Positions 8,437 through 17,985 are shown, counted from the stretch's first letter. The stretch is DNA of 64,000 nt from Stenotrophomonas terrae (GCF_001431465.1 NZ_LDJJ01000015.1:1-64000), one strand, 5' to 3'. The notes: a model not told the origin generated them from the letters alone. Numbers and translations are program-made.

Positions 8437-9795
8437 TTACAGCACCACCTGCAGTTTGATGCCCAGCACCAGTGCCGAGTCCACCTCGCCCACGCCACCG
8501 GGATCCTTCACATACTGCAGGTTGGGCCGCACCGTCAGCCAATCTTTGACGTGCACGCCGTAATACACCTCAGCGTTGTATTCGGTGCGCTGCACCGGTT
8601 GGTAAAGCGGATCGGAAAATGTATCGACCTGGTTGACCGTATTCAACAACCGCTGCTGCCGCGCCAGACGATCATTGACATGGATGCGGCCAACGCCGAA
8701 ACCGATATCGTCACGCGGCCGTGCATTGAACGGCCCGCGGTACACCACGCCCAATTGCTGGAACCCATCCACCGTGTTGGTGGCTTTGTCATGGATGGTG
8801 AGGTTGCCAAACACGCTCAAGCCGCGCGAGGCATCGCCATCTACACGCGTGAGCTGCTGCTGTGCCGTGAACCAGGCACCATGCTTGCCAGACCGTTGCC
8901 TGAAGGCATTGCCGGTGATTGCCTGCGGCAATCCATCCACATCCAGGTAGACATCCGTCGCCCGCGCCGTGCTACGAAAGTAGCCAAGCCGATATTCGCC
9001 CGGTAAACCACCCACCAACTTCGGCGGACTCCAGACAAGTTCCACAGGCATAAGCGTGCCAGCACGGCCGCGGGTACTGAAGGTGAATCCCCGCCGCGGA
9101 TCCAGCAGCAATGGATTCTGCTCATACGCCCCCACCTGCAACGCCAGATCGCGTGCAAGCGTGACCTTCGCTCGTATGGCCCACTGGCTCACCGGCCAGT
9201 TGTACCAGACCGAGCCGGCCCAGTTGCCCATCTGTGAGCCACACAGCACCAGGTTCTGGAAGTCGCATGGAAAGCTGTTGAAATCCTCACCTTCACCAAA
9301 CCGCCCCAGTTTCAGGTCAAGCCGATCGCCGAAGTACTTCTGCTTGAACCACAACTGGGTCAGCCGCCAGCGCTGGCCACGCCCCCACACTTCCTGCACC
9401 GAACTGAGTTGACCCGCTCGCGGATCGGCGATGCCTACATTCGACAGATTACGACCGCCGCGTTCGGTGATCGAGACCTGGAACTCGGCCGCATGCCAGC
9501 CAAAAACCTTCTCCAGGTCCATGTGCATGCCCGCTGCAAACTGGTGGCTGTAGCGGCCGATGTGATCGTCGCGATATCCACCATCGAGCAAACCGGCAAC
9601 TTCACCAACGTAGCCGATGTTGAAATCGTAACCGCGTTCCTGCAATCGCGTCCGCGCGCCGCCCCAATTGCCCAGCATCCATGCCGAGGGCCCGTCCTGT
9701 TGCTCGGCGGCCATTGCGCTACCCGTACCCAAACACCCAAAGACACTCAATACTGCCGCCGGCAGTACAGCTGACACCAAGACTCTCTTACTCAT
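8437..9795 (-). CDS. OprB-family carbohydrate-selective outer-membrane porin
   Basis: This 452-residue protein has a signal peptide (about residues 1-29, ending AMA). The OprB-type start of the mature part reads SAWMLGNWGGARTRLQERGY. The rest alternates beta-strands, ending in a C-terminal strand GIKLQVVL. OprB porins pass glucose and other sugars through the outer membrane. The ATG at 9795 has GAGGAG nine bases upstream; a longer in-frame ORF upstream lacks a plausible signal peptide. No sugar-uptake partner is adjacent. The length matches the family. Confidence 0.88.
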   Translation of the reverse strand: MSKRVLVSAVLPAAVLSVFGCLGTGSAMAAEQQDGPSAWMLGNWGGARTRLQERGYDFNIGYVGEVAGLLDGGYRDDHIGRYSHQFAAGMHMDLEKVFGWHAAEFQVSITERGGRNLSNVGIADPRAGQLSSVQEVWGRGQRWRLTQLWFKQKYFGDRLDLKLGRFGEGEDFNSFPCDFQNLVLCGSQMGNWAGSVWYNWPVSQWAIRAKVTLARDLALQVGAYEQNPLLLDPRRGFTFSTRGRAGTLMPVELVWSPPKLVGGLPGEYRLGYFRSTARATDVYLDVDGLPQAITGNAFRQRSGKHGAWFTAQQQLTRVDGDASRGLSVFGNLTIHDKATNTVDGFQQLGVVYRGPFNARPRDDIGFGVGRIHVNDRLARQQRLLNTVNQVDTFSDPLYQPVQRTEYNAEVYYGVHVKDWLTVRPNLQYVKDPGGVGEVDSALVLGIKLQVVL

Positions 9796-10535
9796 CGCAC
9801 AACTCCTCAAGCGCAGACCGAAAGCAGGCAGCGGCCGCGCGACGCAGCTAATCAAAAATGCTGTCACCGCGACGTGTCCAATCATTCAGCTGACCCAAGA
9901 CTCTGAAATCAGAGACACAGCTGCAACGCCAAGCTCAATTGCATCGGCCACAGACTTAAGCGGATGGCGATTAATTCGCCATAAACAGGATTACTTGGCG
10001 AAGGGGTATCCGCCGCGCGAACACACCACGAGGCAGGCATGCCGGGATCGGAAGGCAGTCATTAAGGTAGCGCATGCGACAGCGATTGCTCACGCCCGGA
10101 GGCGACGCGGTACCTTGAAAATAGCGATATCCAGAGATTCTGACAAAATTTCGCAACTGTAGATGCGTGCACTTCGGGCTGGACTCAGCACTGCGCCGCG
10201 CGCGGATTCGCGCGAACTGGATTTGTTCCTTGACGCAAGACAAAGCCGCTACCTCAGCCTGTGCGATGCCGATCCCAACAGGAAAAATTCGATGCTCACC
10301 AACGAAGAAACGCCAATTGCGCAAAATAGTCCAGAGCGCGCAAGAGCTTTTTCAAGTGCTTATCAAATGCGAATGTTGACTGTACCGGCGAAACAGCTGC
10401 CCATGCACTGCTGCCACACCACTTCACTCGAGGGCACCGCTGCAGCGTGCTGCTGTTTTGGCAAACAGGCTGCCGCCATGTTTGCATTGCTTGAGTTGAT
10501 GAGCGCATTGGCGGCGTTCCTGCGCAACAACCGCC
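9796..10535. other. gene-free 740-bp stretch
   Basis: I see no convincing gene. Short ORFs on both strands lack a ribosome-binding site, family motifs and sensible composition. The region upstream of the porin is locally AT-richer (9840-10160) and should hold the porin promoter, but I cannot assign one. Confidence 0.5.
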
Positions 10536-11198
10536 TCATCCAGCAACCGGAAACAGCCAGGTTCTACCCACATCCCACAGCAGCCGCAGCGCGAAGCCCA
10601 GGAATACCAGCGCCATGAACGCCTCCAGCCGCCCGCCCATGCGCAGGAACTTCTGCCGCACACCGGGCTGGGCGAAGACCAGGCTGACCAGCACGAACCA
10701 GGCAGCATTGACGAAGCACATCCACGCGCCGTAAAGCGCTTGTACTTTCAGCGGTGTGCTCGCACTGACCACCGTGGTGAAGATCGCCAGGAAGAACAGC
10801 GTTGCCTTCGGATTGGTGGCATTGGTCATGAAGCCCAACGCAAACGACCGCCAGGCACTGCCATCGGTCACCGCGCCCGGCTCTATCTCCGTAACCGGCG
10901 TCTCCCGCTTGGCACTGCGCAGGAAAGAAAACACCAGGTAGAGCAGATACGCCGCTCCCGCAATCTTGGCCACTGCCATCAATGACGGGTGTGCATGCAA
11001 CAAGGCGCCAACGCCCAGCAAGGTGTACAGCACATGGACCGAGATGCCGGCGCCAATACCGATGGCTACCCAGATGCCGGCCAGCCGCCCCTTGCGCACG
11101 CTTTGCTGCACGGTGACGGCGAAGTCCGGCCCCGGCGCGATGACCGCCAGCAAGTGGATCAGCGCCAGGGAAATGAATTCGGGGTAGTAGGCAGTCAC
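10536..11198 (-). CDS. LysE/RhtB family amino-acid exporter
   Basis: This 220-residue inner-membrane protein has six hydrophobic segments. The N-terminal LysE signature reads LIHLLAVIAPGPDFAVTVQQ, followed by RKGRLAGIWVAIGIGAG. The second half carries FALGFMTNATNPKATLFFLA, which is typical of the RhtB (threonine/homoserine-lactone efflux) branch. The start is placed at GTG 11198, giving V-T-A-Y-Y-P-E-F; the frame stays open upstream but that part is not hydrophobic and lacks similarity. It is divergent from the LysR regulator 303 bp away, which probably controls it. The substrate is not determinable here. Confidence 0.88.
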   Translation of the reverse strand: MTAYYPEFISLALIHLLAVIAPGPDFAVTVQQSVRKGRLAGIWVAIGIGAGISVHVLYTLLGVGALLHAHPSLMAVAKIAGAAYLLYLVFSFLRSAKRETPVTEIEPGAVTDGSAWRSFALGFMTNATNPKATLFFLAIFTTVVSASTPLKVQALYGAWMCFVNAAWFVLVSLVFAQPGVRQKFLRMGGRLEAFMALVFLGFALRLLWDVGRTWLFPVAG

Positions 11199-11500
11199 GA
11201 CGGGTTTCCAGGATGCATTGGCTGTTGTAGCGGGAGGGGCATGTGAACGGGTTGCTCGGCTCGGCGCTGATGCCGGTTGTGCGCGCTTCACCACAGTGAA
11301 ATGTGCCGCCGGTCGCATGTCTGCCGCTGAGCAACTGACCCTATTCGGGCCGGATACGACGCAGGAGGGTGGACATTGCGAACTGCGCTGACCGCCGGAA
11401 ACCGACGGAGCGCCACAACCTGAGCGCTTCGCACTGGAAAAAGTCTATTCCGCAGATCAGACTTGCGTAATCACCTGCAGAACCAAATCATTTTTGCGCC
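11199..11500. promoter_or_regulatory. divergent LysE/LysR intergenic region
   Basis: This 302-bp gap between divergently transcribed genes presumably holds both promoters and a LysR binding site. I cannot pick out a clear T-N11-A box or sigma-70 hexamers with confidence. Confidence 0.4.
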
Positions 11501-12466
11501 ATGAGCACAAATAAAGCCGTCGCCCTGATGGCCGACATGGTCACCTTCGTAAAGGTGGTGGAAACCGGCAGCTTCTCCGAAGCCGCGCGCCAGCTCGGTG
11601 CCACGCCTTCGGCCACCAGCCGCTCGGTCGCGCGCCTGGAAAAGGCGCTGGGCATCCGCCTGCTGCAGCGCTCCACACGCAAGCTGCGCCTGAGTGATCT
11701 TGGCCAGGAGGTCTTCCAGCGCTGCAGCGACGTCTCCAGCGCTGCCCAATCGGTGATGTCGATCTCGCACCAGCTCAGTCCCGAGCCGCAGGGGCTGGTG
11801 CGCGTGAGCGTACCCAAAGCCGTGGGACGGGCCTTGATCCATCCGCATGTGGCCGATTTCCTGGCGCGCTATCCCAAGGTTGATCTATTGCTGCGCTTCG
11901 AAGACCGCCAGCTGGATCTGATCGATGACGAGATCGATCTGGCAATACGCATTTCCGATCATCCAGCGCCGGGCCTGATGGGCCGCCCGTTGATCAGCAT
12001 CGATCACCTGCTGTGCGCATCGCCGCACTACCTGGCCACACGCGGAACCCCCGCACAGCCGCAGGACCTGCGCGAGCACGACTGCATCTATCTGGGCGAG
12101 GAACCCGGCGACGCCCGCTGGAAACTGCAGCGCCAAGGCAAGACAGTAAGCGTCAATGTGCGCGGCCGCTATGCCGTCAACCACACCGGCGCGCGGTTGG
12201 ACGCCGTGCTCAACCACCTGGGCATAGGCAGCCTGCCCTACTTCACCGCCAAGGAAGCACTGCAGCAGGGGCGCATCGTGCAGGTCCTGCCCGACTGGAA
12301 TTTCCAAAGCAACTACGGCGGCCAGGCCTGGGTGCTGTATGCGCCGACGCGGCATTTGCCGCCCAAGCTGACAGCCTTCATTGGCTTCATGGCCGAGCGC
12401 CTGGCCAAGGAACCGACGCTCAGCGAACGCCTGCGCAGCACACAGGCAGTCGCAGCACAAAGCTGA
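11501..12466 (+). CDS. LysR-family transcriptional regulator
   Basis: This is a 321-residue DNA-binding regulator. The winged helix-turn-helix spans residues about 12-70 (FVKVVETGSFSEAARQLG, then TPSATSRSVARLEKALGIRL). A periplasmic-binding-protein-like effector domain follows (about 95-305), with LDLIDDEIDLAIRISD typical of the subgroup. The start is the ATG at 11501; no clear Shine-Dalgarno is present, and an ATG nine codons later is possible. It is divergent from the LysE-type exporter and upstream of the pirin gene. Control of the exporter is the simplest inference. Confidence 0.9.
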   Translation: MSTNKAVALMADMVTFVKVVETGSFSEAARQLGATPSATSRSVARLEKALGIRLLQRSTRKLRLSDLGQEVFQRCSDVSSAAQSVMSISHQLSPEPQGLVRVSVPKAVGRALIHPHVADFLARYPKVDLLLRFEDRQLDLIDDEIDLAIRISDHPAPGLMGRPLISIDHLLCASPHYLATRGTPAQPQDLREHDCIYLGEEPGDARWKLQRQGKTVSVNVRGRYAVNHTGARLDAVLNHLGIGSLPYFTAKEALQQGRIVQVLPDWNFQSNYGGQAWVLYAPTRHLPPKLTAFIGFMAERLAKEPTLSERLRSTQAVAAQS

Positions 12467-12903
12467 CGACCGCCGGATACTGCGTTCGCGCTCCTCATAT
12501 TCGGCCGAGCACACAGGGCCTTCTGCGGCGGAATATGACGAATCAAACGCTGGGAACCGCCGTCTCCGGCGGGTACACAGCACCAGCCCAAACAGCGTCA
12601 GCTGCCGATACGGCTGAGCGGCACAAACATCCGAACTGTGCCTTCCGATTGCCACAGTCTTGGGAAAGTGTTTACCAGGAATGGGATCGGGAGAGTCATA
12701 GACTGTGATTCCGCCCCGACACCGGTGCCGCCATGTCGCAGCCAACTTAGTCCCGCAGATACACGCTTCGATGCAACGCTGTTCCACCCGTTGCAGCCAT
12801 GCCAACGCCATCGGTTCTTATCGCGCCGTACCGGCCAATTGAAGGCCATCAGGCGGTGAGGGCTGAGCGCAACTTCACTCCCATTGCCACCTGCAGAGCA
12901 CCC
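12467..12903. other. gene-free 437-bp stretch between LysR and pirin
   Basis: No supported coding sequence lies here. It should contain the LysR 3' end signals and the pirin promoter, but no hairpin with a T tract or clear hexamers stand out. Confidence 0.45.
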
Positions 12904-13968
12904 ATGGAAACCATACATCCGATCGAAGGCAATCCCATCCTCGAGTCCATTGAACTGAGCTGGCCTTGGGCAACCATAGATCCCTTCCTGCTGTGCGCGC
13001 CGCAAATTGACCATTACCCGCCCGGCAACACCGCGCAGAAGCTCGACCCCGAGCACCTGCAAGGCCACCGCGCAGGCAATGATTTCGCCAACGCCGACGG
13101 CTACAGCCTTTACTTCGGCAAGGACGGACTGCCCGGCTTTCCAAGCCACCCGCACCTGGGCATGGAGACCGTATCGATCCTGCGCAAAGGCTATGTGGAC
13201 CACGCCGATTCACTGGGCAACAGCGGCCGCTACGGCCCCGGCGATGTGCAATGGATGACCGCAGGTGGCGGCATCCAGCATGCGGAGATGTTTCCGCTGC
13301 TGCATGACGATCGCGTCAACGAATTCGAACTGTTCCAGATCTGGCTGAACATGCCGGGCCGCAGCAAGTACGTCGCACCGGAATACCGGATGATGTGGGC
13401 GGAAAAAATTCCCCACCATGTGCATGAAGGCGCGGACGTCACGGTCATCGCCGGTGCCTACCAGCCGATGGAAGCGCCGGGGCTTCCGCCTATTGAACCA
13501 CTGCCACCCACGCAAAGCACCTGGGCCGCCAATCCGGATTCCGAGCTTGCCATCTGGGTGATCACCCTTCAGCCCGGCGCCCGCCTCACCTTGCCCCCGG
13601 CGCTGCTGCAGGCCAATCAACGCACCCTCTACACCCTTGCCGGGCGCGGCATGTTTGTCGCTGAGCAGGATGTAGGCGGCAACCACCGCATCAGGGTGGT
13701 CGCGCAGCAAGCACTCTTGCTGGAAAACCGTGGCACCAAGGAAAACACGTTGATACTGATGCAGGGCGTGCCACTGCAGGAGCCTGCGATCCGCTCCACG
13801 GTCTATGTGACCAACACGATTGCCGAGCTGCGCCAAGCCAAGCTCGACTTCCAGCAGACCGGGTTCGGCGGCTGGCCCTGGCCGGGCCGCGAGCCCATGC
13901 ACGGACCGGGCTTCCGTCGCTTTGCCAGATACGCCGAAGATGGCAGCGAGGAAGATCCGGCGGCGTGA
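12904..13968 (+). CDS. pirin family protein (cupin)
   Basis: This is a 354-residue protein with the pirin N-terminal bicupin metal site: His82 and His84 (SHPHLGMETVSILRKG) with His126 and Glu128 (TAGGGIQHAEMF). Pirins bind Fe or Mn; some are quercetinases and others are redox-sensing cofactors. The C-terminal half is a second cupin-like domain (pirin C region). It is longer than typical pirins of about 230-300 residues, with an extended tail ending in RRFARYAEDG. The ATG at 12904 is chosen because METIHPIEGN is where pirin-like sequence begins; the upstream open frame looks non-coding. The function in this organism is unknown. Confidence 0.88.
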   Translation: METIHPIEGNPILESIELSWPWATIDPFLLCAPQIDHYPPGNTAQKLDPEHLQGHRAGNDFANADGYSLYFGKDGLPGFPSHPHLGMETVSILRKGYVDHADSLGNSGRYGPGDVQWMTAGGGIQHAEMFPLLHDDRVNEFELFQIWLNMPGRSKYVAPEYRMMWAEKIPHHVHEGADVTVIAGAYQPMEAPGLPPIEPLPPTQSTWAANPDSELAIWVITLQPGARLTLPPALLQANQRTLYTLAGRGMFVAEQDVGGNHRIRVVAQQALLLENRGTKENTLILMQGVPLQEPAIRSTVYVTNTIAELRQAKLDFQQTGFGGWPWPGREPMHGPGFRRFARYAEDGSEEDPAA

Positions 13969-14087
13969 TTGTTGCGGAGTGAAGCGACGTGGTACTGCAA
14001 TGAGACTGCATGCGCAGCGGCAAGCAGCTGCGTGTGCGGTGCTCCTCGGTGCACATGACGCTGCGTGTACGAAGCCGCGCTGATTCA

Positions 14088-15221
14088 TCATGTCATCTTC
14101 ATCGGCATTGGCGCGCTTGCTGCAGCGTAGGCCGGATAGTCGGTGTAGCCGGCGGCTGAGCCGCCGAAGAAGCGGCTGCCATCAGGTACGGCCAGCGGCC
14201 AGCCTTGCCGCAGGCGCTCGGGCAAATCGGGGTTGGCAACGAATGGGCGACCGAAGCCGATCAGATTGGCCCAGCCGTTGCGCAGCGCAATCTCAGCGCG
14301 TTCCAGCGTGTATTTGCCGGCATAGATCATGGTGCCGCGGTAGATCAGGCGCAGCGCTTCCTTGAAGGCGGCTGGCATGTCGGGCGCGTCTTCCCAATCG
14401 GCTTCTGCAATATGGATATAGGCGATGCCCAGGTCATCGAGCAATTTGGCTGCACCCAGATAGGTCGCCTGTGGCGTGTCATCAACCGCGCCTTGCAGCG
14501 TCGTCAGCGGGGCCAGTCGAACGCCGACGCGTTCGGCGCCCACCACATCAATCACGGCCTCGGTGACTTCACGCAGGAAGCCCAACCGGTTGGACAGCGA
14601 GCCACCATAGCCATCTGTGCGCGTATTGGCCTGGGAGTCGATGAACTGGTTGATGAGATAGCCGTTCGCGCCATGCAGTTCGACACCATCAAAACCCGCA
14701 TCCAGCGCGTTGCGCGCGGCGGCTGCGAAATCTCGGACAACCTGCTTGATTTCGGCCCCGGACAAAGCACGCGGTATGGAATGCTGCACCATCTTCCCAG
14801 CACCTGCCTGCGGCCCTTTGCCCTCGGGGTCGACGAACACCTTGACGCCTTCGGCCACCAACGGCGATGACGAAACGGGCGCTGCGCCATCCGGCTGCAA
14901 TGCGACATGCGATACCCGGCCGACATGCCACAACTGGGCAACGATGCGGCCCCCCGCCGTGTGCACGGCATCGGTGACGCGACGCCAGCCAGCCACTTGC
15001 TCGGGACTGTGAATACCCGGCGTCCACGCATAGCCCTGGCCCTGCTGACTGATCTGCGTGCCTTCGGTCACGATCAGGCCGGCGCTGGCACGCTGCGCGT
15101 AGTACTCGGCCATCAAGGCGTTTGGCACATTGCCGCTGGCGGCGCGCGAGCGGGTCATGGGCGGCATCACGATGCGGTTGGGTAGTTCCAGCTTGCCCAG
15201 GCGGTAGGGGGTGAACAGCAT
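14088..15221 (-). CDS. Old Yellow Enzyme family alkene reductase
   Basis: This 377-residue FMN-dependent TIM-barrel oxidoreductase is predicted to reduce activated C=C bonds (or nitro groups/nitrate esters) with NAD(P)H. The substrate-anchoring pair is His183 and Asn186 in LHGANGYLINQF, followed by the family motif RTDGYGGSLSNR. The N-terminus (TPYRLGKLELPNRIVMPPMT) is classic NemA/OYE. GGAGG lies eight bases before the ATG at 15221 and falls inside the 3' end of the preceding SGNH hydrolase gene. The two therefore form a tight operon with only 3 bp between stop and start. Confidence 0.93.
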   Translation of the reverse strand: MLFTPYRLGKLELPNRIVMPPMTRSRAASGNVPNALMAEYYAQRASAGLIVTEGTQISQQGQGYAWTPGIHSPEQVAGWRRVTDAVHTAGGRIVAQLWHVGRVSHVALQPDGAAPVSSSPLVAEGVKVFVDPEGKGPQAGAGKMVQHSIPRALSGAEIKQVVRDFAAAARNALDAGFDGVELHGANGYLINQFIDSQANTRTDGYGGSLSNRLGFLREVTEAVIDVVGAERVGVRLAPLTTLQGAVDDTPQATYLGAAKLLDDLGIAYIHIAEADWEDAPDMPAAFKEALRLIYRGTMIYAGKYTLERAEIALRNGWANLIGFGRPFVANPDLPERLRQGWPLAVPDGSRFFGGSAAGYTDYPAYAAASAPMPMKMT

Positions 15222-15224
15222 GAT

Positions 15225-16568
15225 TCAATCCTCCGAAGTAGTCAGAGTTGCCGGGCGGCTCTGGGAGGCGCGCAGTGCCGGCAGCAGCGCGTCGAGATCG
15301 ACGGCTTCAGCCATCGCCCGGTTGCCTTCGTCGCCGGGATGCAGGTGATCGCCGGAATCAAAGCGTTGCCCCATGCGGCTCGGTTGCCCGGGATCACGCA
15401 GCGCCGCATCGAAGTCGATGACGGCATCGAATGCACCACCGTGGCGTATCCATTCGTTCAGCGCCTGGCGCATGGCGTCCTTGTCGGCGCGGTAGTAGTT
15501 GTCCAGCGACGTAGCGGGCAATGCACCCTTGAACGGGGTGAGCGTGGCGCCCACCGCGCGCAGGCCACGGCTATGCGCCTGTTCAACCAATTGCTGGAAG
15601 CCCGCCTTCATATCATCCAGCGAAGGAAGCGCCGCCTCGGGCGCGAACGCGGTGCCCGGCCAGGAAATATCATTGATGCCCAGCATCACGATCACGCTTT
15701 GCACACCGGGTTGCGCCAGCACGTCGCGGTCAAACCGTGCCAGCGCATTGACGCCCATGCCGTCGGACAGCAGCCGCGCACCGGAAATGCCGGCATTGAT
15801 GACGGCAACGTCGTGCGGCGCAAGGCGCTCGGCCAGGAAGTCCGGCCAACGGCTATTGCTGTCCAGACTGGCGGTGGCGCCATCGGTGATTGAATCGCCG
15901 ATCACTGCCACGGCGCGCGCGGGCTGTTCGGTTTCAATCTGGATGGCCGACAGCAGCGGACGGGCCGTGGTACTGCTGCGCCCTGTCGTTCGCAGTACAG
16001 GCGCGCCAGTCTGGTCGCCAGCAACCAGCCAGCCCGTCTGGCGGCCGTCCCAATGAAACGTTTGCAAGGGTGCCGCCTGCGGCAGATAGAAACTCACGGC
16101 CACCGACGACAGTGCGGCAACCTTCATGGCCACCGGATCACTGACCAGCGATGCACCGGGCAGGATGGTTGCGGTCTCCTGGCCGCCGAACGTAACGGCA
16201 TGCAGACTGCCAGCGGCTATCGCCCCATTGCTCTGCCCTTCTACCACCCCACTTTCCACAGGCTGCGCAACCGTGGCTTTGCCAATCCTGATCGGCTCGG
16301 TGCCGTAGGCGTTGGACAGCACGATCCGCAGGCGTGACCCGCCCAGGCTGATCCGCGCTACCTGGCGCACGGTCTGGTCGTTCAACGTCGCCGGCACATT
16401 GCTCGGAAACAGGAAGTCCGCCCTCCACACCGGCTGCGGGCTGGCCTGCCAGGTGGCAACCCAAGCCTGCGCGGCGGTCGCAGGTGCGGCAGCCGCAGCG
16501 GCAGCTCCCTGCAACGCCACGGTGAAGGTCAACAGGGCGGCGACCGAAGCCGCGGAAAGTGATTTCAT
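15225..16568 (-). CDS. secreted SGNH/GDSL-family hydrolase
   Basis: This is a 447-residue exported esterase/lipase-like enzyme. Residues 1-25 form a Sec signal peptide. A beta-rich N-terminal domain of about 200 residues is followed by the SGNH domain with all four blocks: nucleophile Ser226 in IGDSITDG, block II GISGAR, block III LGINDI, and the Asp407-x-x-His410 pair in DHLHP. This two-domain layout is common in GDSL proteins annotated as arabinofuranosidase or carbohydrate esterase-like. AAAGGAAAAGAC precedes the ATG. It is first in an operon with the OYE reductase and divergent from a LysR gene. Confidence 0.9.
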   Translation of the reverse strand: MKSLSAASVAALLTFTVALQGAAAAAAAPATAAQAWVATWQASPQPVWRADFLFPSNVPATLNDQTVRQVARISLGGSRLRIVLSNAYGTEPIRIGKATVAQPVESGVVEGQSNGAIAAGSLHAVTFGGQETATILPGASLVSDPVAMKVAALSSVAVSFYLPQAAPLQTFHWDGRQTGWLVAGDQTGAPVLRTTGRSSTTARPLLSAIQIETEQPARAVAVIGDSITDGATASLDSNSRWPDFLAERLAPHDVAVINAGISGARLLSDGMGVNALARFDRDVLAQPGVQSVIVMLGINDISWPGTAFAPEAALPSLDDMKAGFQQLVEQAHSRGLRAVGATLTPFKGALPATSLDNYYRADKDAMRQALNEWIRHGGAFDAVIDFDAALRDPGQPSRMGQRFDSGDHLHPGDEGNRAMAEAVDLDALLPALRASQSRPATLTTSED

Positions 16569-16583
16569 GTCTTTTCCTTTGCG

Positions 16584-16673
16584 ATGAATTCAAAGTCATC
16601 TGATGGAAGAATCATGAATTCAAAGACAAATACGGACTAGACTGCCCAGCGGAACATCATTTATGAATTGAAC
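16584..16673. promoter_or_regulatory. divergent promoter with repeated TGAATTCA palindromes
   Basis: The 12-mer ATGAATTCAAAG occurs at 16584-16595 and again at 16614-16625, exactly 30 bp apart. Each contains the palindrome TGAATTCA. A one-mismatch relative, TGAATTGA, lies at 16665-16672. Three related sites on nearly the same helix face, in the gap between the hydrolase operon and its LysR gene, suggest operator sites for that regulator. Confidence 0.55.
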
Positions 16674-16688
16674 TCATCGAGACGCGAT

Positions 16689-17621
16689 ATGGCCCGTCTG
16701 GAAGTGAACCGATCCGGCGAAATGGAAGTCTTCGTGCGCGTGATCGAACTCGGCGGCTTCTCCGCTGCCGCCCGCGCCTGCGGCATGACGCCTTCGGCTG
16801 TAAGCAAGCTGGTCGCGCGCCTGGAGCAGCGGCTGGGAGCGCGCCTCGTGAACCGCTCCACGCGGCAGCTCCAGCTCACGCCCGAGGGCTGCGCGTTTTA
16901 CGAACGCGGCGTGCGCATCCTGGCCGACCTCAACGAAGCCGAACGCTGTGCCAACGCCGATGCCACGCCTCGCGGCCGGCTGCGGATCAATGCAAACGTA
17001 CCTTTCGGACACCACTTCCTGCTGCCGCTGGCGCCCGAGTTCCTGGCAGGTCACCCCGACGTGACCTTGGACATCGTGCTGAGCGATGAAGTCATAGACA
17101 TCCTTGAACAGCGCACCGACGTAGCCGTACGCGCTGGCCCGTTGAAAAGCTCGAACCTGATGGCACGCAAACTGGGCGCTACGCGCATGGTGATCGTCGG
17201 CGCACCCGGCTACCTGGCGCGTCACGGCATGCCAACCACACCCGATGAACTACTGGCCCACAACCGCCTGGGTGCCAACTATGTGCGTGCCCAAGCGGGC
17301 TGGCCCCTGCGCCATGACGGCCAAGACAGTATCATGCCGATCAGCGGCAACGCGCAGGCCAGCGATGGTGAGGCGCTGCACCGCCTGGCCGTGGCGGGCC
17401 TGGGTTTGGCGCGCCTTGCTGCGTTCCAGGTACGTGATGACATCGCCGCCGGCCGGCTGCTTGCCGTACTCGAACACTGCAACCCCGGCGACCTGGAGGA
17501 AGTCCACGCCGTCTACGTCGGCCAGGGCGGCTATCTGCCGCTACGCGTGCGGGCGTTTCTGGATTTTCTGGCGGAGCGCGTTGACATTGGTGCAGACAAG
17601 GCGGCGCCTTTAAATCGTTGA
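16689..17621 (+). CDS. LysR-family transcriptional regulator
   Basis: This is a 310-residue regulator with an N-terminal HTH (FVRVIELGGFSAAARACGMT, then PSAVSKLVARLEQRLGARLV) and a C-terminal effector-binding domain (VLSDEVIDILEQRTDVAVRAG). The ATG at 16689 is chosen over an in-frame TTG at 16668. It is divergent from the SGNH hydrolase/OYE operon and probably regulates it. The last few codons run into the edge of the decayed IS3 orfA on the opposite strand, so the native C-terminus may have been slightly altered by the insertion. Confidence 0.9.
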   Translation: MARLEVNRSGEMEVFVRVIELGGFSAAARACGMTPSAVSKLVARLEQRLGARLVNRSTRQLQLTPEGCAFYERGVRILADLNEAERCANADATPRGRLRINANVPFGHHFLLPLAPEFLAGHPDVTLDIVLSDEVIDILEQRTDVAVRAGPLKSSNLMARKLGATRMVIVGAPGYLARHGMPTTPDELLAHNRLGANYVRAQAGWPLRHDGQDSIMPISGNAQASDGEALHRLAVAGLGLARLAAFQVRDDIAAGRLLAVLEHCNPGDLEEVHAVYVGQGGYLPLRVRAFLDFLAERVDIGADKAAPLNR

Positions 17622-17858
17622 ACGCAGGGTTTTCCGGCGCCAGCTCGGTGTGCATTCGCTTGAGCTTGGCGTGCTCGGTATTAACGGTAAGGAGCCGCTG
17701 CACGTCCGACGCCTCCATACCGCCGTACTTTGACTTCCATACGTAGTAAATCGCATCGGAATTTTCCAAATCACGGCAGATATTATTGACCGGCCTTGCT
17801 ACCACAGCAGGCTTTAACGTCTTGAGGACCTTGTTTTCGGACGCGTGCTCTTGCGCAT
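17610..17858 (-). pseudogene. decayed IS3-family transposase orfA remnant
   Basis: The minus strand encodes MRKS at 17858, then after a frameshift a readable orfA stretch. This includes an HTH-like CRDLENSDAIYYVWKSKYGG and MEASDVQRLLTVNTEHAKLK, then RMHTELAPENPAFNDLK, the leucine-zipper-type end of IS3 orfA proteins. At least one frameshift separates the first codons from the rest, and several conserved positions are substituted. No orfB and no clear terminal inverted repeats are visible. It lies between the LysR gene and cdiI, in the place where CDI loci often carry mobile-element debris. Confidence 0.8.
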
Positions 17859-17985
17859 CGGCAGCCTCCTCGGATTAGTTTGCCCGGACGCCTCTAGGAA
17901 TTTCTGGATAACCTTTAAGGGTAGGCGACACCAAGAACTGGCCCCCATTCTTAATGCCGCCTTTAACGAATTAGCATTTACAAAA

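Noticed and set aside
10163..10618. 151-codon plus-strand ORF before the LysE-type exporter
   Set aside because: It overlaps the exporter 3' end, has no ribosome-binding site, and its sequence resembles no family I know.
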